A stretch of DNA of 15,442 nucleotides, taken from Ghiorsea sp. (GTDB taxonomy: Bacteria; Pseudomonadota; Zetaproteobacteria; Mariprofundales; Mariprofundaceae). The stretch lies in NCBI GenBank assembly GCA_027019685.1, contig JALUWH010000095.1:1-15442 (forward strand). The letters run 5' to 3'. Below the pieces are notes generated by a model. It worked only from the letters and a program-made list of their open reading frames with translations, was not told the DNA's origin and searched no databases. The translations under genes were made by a program, and so were the position numbers. Of the stretch, positions 13,527 to 15,442 are shown one piece after another; the stretch's first letter is position 1, and each line of letters starts with the position of its first letter.

Positions 13527-14192
13527 TTAAACTCTTACTTCTGTGACATTGGCAATGCTGGTTGGTGTTCCACCAACAATGAGTTGTATACCTGAGGACG
13601 ACATGCGAACGGCATCAACCACACCTGAACGTTGAATCGATGCGGTTACTTGTTGCCCTGCAGCATCAAAGGCTGCAATATCAATTTGATAGTCACCCAC
13701 TGCGACAGGGTTGCCGAAATCATCTTTACCATCCCAGTTAAGTTGCTGACTACCCGCTGGCAATGAAGATAAAGACATATTACGGATAGGGGTGCCCAAG
13801 CTATCGCTGATGGTGATATACACATTGCTCGCATTATTATCCAAGCTGGCACTAAAGGGTTGGTTTACGCCTGTATATTGAATATTACTTTCATTTATCA
13901 TCACGGTGTGCCCTAGATAGCCTGCAGATGCTGTATCTAGGTTACCGTTGCTGCCACCTTGACTTGCAGTAAGCTGAGCAAGATATTCATTGGTATATGT
14001 TTGTTGTTCAACCATATTAAATTGCGCTAACTGTGAAGACATTTGCGTGGAATCTGCAGGGTTTAAGGGGTCTTGGTTTTCCATTTGTGCGACAAGCATT
14101 TTAAGGAACACATCTTTAGTACCTAAGTCTTGCTGGCTGCTGGGTGCAGGAGCTGGTTGCGCACCATAATTATTTGAGACGGTTAATGGCAT
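13527..14192 (-). CDS. flgD: Hook-capping (scaffolding) protein FlgD
   Basis: Forms the cap on which FlgE subunits assemble at the growing hook tip, then is discarded. The 221 residues have the conserved N-terminal export and cap motif FLKMLVAQMENQDPLNP and SSQLAQFNMVEQQTYTN (about 29-70), a Gly/Ser linker, and a C-terminal pair of beta domains (YLGHTVMI, LNWDGKDDFGNPVAVGDYQI with the FlgD Ig-like motif, and the final VGGTPTSIANVTEV). The sequence AGGAG (14199-14203) overlaps the fliK stop codon (TAG at 14202-14204), so flgD is probably translated after fliK by coupling. Confidence 0.97.
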   Translation of the reverse strand: MPLTVSNNYGAQPAPAPSSQQDLGTKDVFLKMLVAQMENQDPLNPADSTQMSSQLAQFNMVEQQTYTNEYLAQLTASQGGSNGNLDTASAGYLGHTVMINESNIQYTGVNQPFSASLDNNASNVYITISDSLGTPIRNMSLSSLPAGSQQLNWDGKDDFGNPVAVGDYQIDIAAFDAAGQQVTASIQRSGVVDAVRMSSSGIQLIVGGTPTSIANVTEVRV

Positions 14193-14201
14193 GTTATTCT
14201 C

Positions 14202-15442
14202 CTATGCTAAGATACTAAGGTGACCTTGGGTTGCGAGGTTCACGCCTATTCGTGTATTTTGTTCGTCATTTGAATGGGTAAGTGTTGTAGCATCTAAGCT
14301 GTTACCTGCTGTGGCACTGTTAGATGCTTGCTGGTTACCACCTTGTTGTTGCCCGCTTTGCTGGTTCATTTGCATGGAACAGCCGCCTAAATCTAAACCT
14401 TGTTGTGCCATGGCTAACCTTAGTTGTGGCATTTGCTGTTCAAGGGCTTGTTTTGAGGCGGCTTGATCAACGGTAAACATGACTTGTATGTGTTTGGCTT
14501 GATCCATTTGTATGGAAACTTGTACTTTACCTAAGTTAGCAGGCTCTAGTTGTAGCTCTAAGGTTGTATTGCCCGTTTTGGCGGACTTTACAATTTCCAG
14601 CATAGTATCTGCGGGGGTAAATGAACGTTGTGACTTATATGCCAATTGAGCTTGGAAATCTAAACCTTTGGCATTTTTATTATCCATTCTTGCGGAGTCT
14701 AATAAAGACATATCGGCATCACGTTGGTTGGAGTTCAAATCCTGTTGTGATGATGTGTTGTTATCAATTGTTGCTATGTTGACAGCACTCGGGCTGTTTG
14801 TTGCGGCAACAGTATTTGCGTTAGTCGCCTGTGCTTGTTGGGTTTGGTTGCCAGTACGTTGTTGAATGGCTGCGATGGCAGCTTGACTTGTTTTGATACC
14901 ATCAGTGGTTTGTTCTATGGCATTGTTTACTTGATTATTTTGTTGTGCAGTGATGTGTTGTTCAATTTGTTTGCTTTGCTGAATGGTTAAAGGCTGCTCG
15001 CTAGGTTTGTTTTGTTGTGTGTTTTGCATGTTTGCAGTAAAGCGTTCTGTATTTTGCTGTTTGTTACTTGAGGCTTCAGCTAAAAGCTCTGGTGAAATGG
15101 TTGAGGTTGTGGCTTGTGATGTTGCACGGTTGACTTGTTTTGCTTGTTGTTCATCGACAGCGCTACCATTTTTATTGGTATTGATAACCAGTGGCGTAAC
15201 TTGTACCTCTTGCAAGGATGCAATGGCATCGTTGGCATCAACTTCACTGGTGTTTACAGGAGTATCTAGAGTTAATGTTGCAGTTATTTTTTTATCAGTA
15301 ACAAGTGTTTTACCAGCTTGTGTTTCACCAGTTTGAAGCAAGCGATGTTGTTTTTTAGCTTGGGCTAAGATGTGTTGTACATTCTTATCGACAGTTTGTG
15401 TTTCATTTGTTTGTACCAAGTTATGTTGTGGTTTTTTATTTG
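14202..15442 (-). CDS. fliK: Flagellar hook-length control protein FliK (5' end outside the window)
   Basis: Molecular ruler and substrate-specificity switch of the flagellar export apparatus. The frame is open to the window edge: upstream of a TTG at 15419 there are seven more in-frame codons without a stop or ATG (NKKPQHN), so the true start is probably outside and the gene is partial. The long N-terminal part (about 60-250, counting from the TTG) is rich in Gln, Asn, Thr and Ser with few hydrophobics, as expected for the extended ruler region. The C-terminal domain carries TTLELQLEPANLGKVQVSIQ (about 285-304), the FliK hallmark LxLxPxxLGxVxV, then LEQQMPQLRLAMAQQGLDLG and a Gln/Gly-rich tail. 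Order with flgD and flgE is standard. Confidence 0.93.
   Translation of the reverse strand, partial: NKKPQHNLVQTNETQTVDKNVQHILAQAKKQHRLLQTGETQAGKTLVTDKKITATLTLDTPVNTSEVDANDAIASLQEVQVTPLVINTNKNGSAVDEQQAKQVNRATSQATTSTISPELLAEASSNKQQNTERFTANMQNTQQNKPSEQPLTIQQSKQIEQHITAQQNNQVNNAIEQTTDGIKTSQAAIAAIQQRTGNQTQQAQATNANTVAATNSPSAVNIATIDNNTSSQQDLNSNQRDADMSLLDSARMDNKNAKGLDFQAQLAYKSQRSFTPADTMLEIVKSAKTGNTTLELQLEPANLGKVQVSIQMDQAKHIQVMFTVDQAASKQALEQQMPQLRLAMAQQGLDLGGCSMQMNQQSGQQQGGNQQASNSATAGNSLDATTLTHSNDEQNTRIGVNLATQGHLSILA

Noticed and set aside
14983..15336. Plus-strand open frame opposite fliK with hydrophobic, Cys-rich product
   Set aside because: Complement of Gln/Thr-rich codons creates a hydrophobic-looking shadow; no start signals.
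1..15442. CRISPR array, transposon genes or toxin-antitoxin pair
   Set aside because: No regular direct repeat-spacer pattern, no transposase motifs and no paired small genes with toxin features were found on either strand.

Overview
The window looks like a chromosomal stretch from a flagellated, piliated Gram-negative bacterium of modest GC content (visibly A+T-rich). The neighbour pair zapD-yacG, the YciB, RNase HI and YaaA sequences and the E. coli-like carbonic anhydrase point to Proteobacteria (gamma-like or a sister lineage such as Zetaproteobacteria). The finer placement is inference, not something the sequence proves.

Layout. (1) 1-1474, plus strand: the 3' half of leuA (leucine synthesis), a repeat-rich spacer, and rnhA (RNase HI). 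(2) 1491-1590: a compact multi-hairpin non-coding element, followed by yciB. (3) 2247-5490: a pilus-type block. A type IV pilin gene sits behind a near-consensus sigma-54 promoter and is closed by a strong intrinsic terminator. It is followed by a tightly packed three-gene set: ABC ATPase, ABC-2 permease and a membrane-anchored periplasmic protein. This arrangement recalls the pilA-linked pilGHI transporter of Myxococcus xanthus and is the most interesting unit here. (4) 8640-5493, minus strand: a compact operon comF-grxC-can-zapD-yacG plus a five-span membrane protein of unknown role. (5) 8639-9790, plus strand: bioF (biotin synthesis), whose first ATG overlaps the comF start codon head to head. 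(6) 9791-10206: a gene-free, highly structured spacer carrying two copies of a composite repeat also present near leuA, plus a 94-nt extended hairpin. (7) yaaA (minus) and a divergent small soluble histidine kinase (plus), with a candidate promoter and a palindrome between them. (8) 15442-11956, minus strand: fliK (cut by the window edge), flgD and flgE, a flagellar hook-assembly cluster facing the kinase across a bidirectional terminator.

No CRISPR array, transposase, phage gene or tRNA was seen. The novelty lies in the pilin/ABC block and in three families of small palindromic or phased repeats in the spacers, not in an obvious defence or mobile system.
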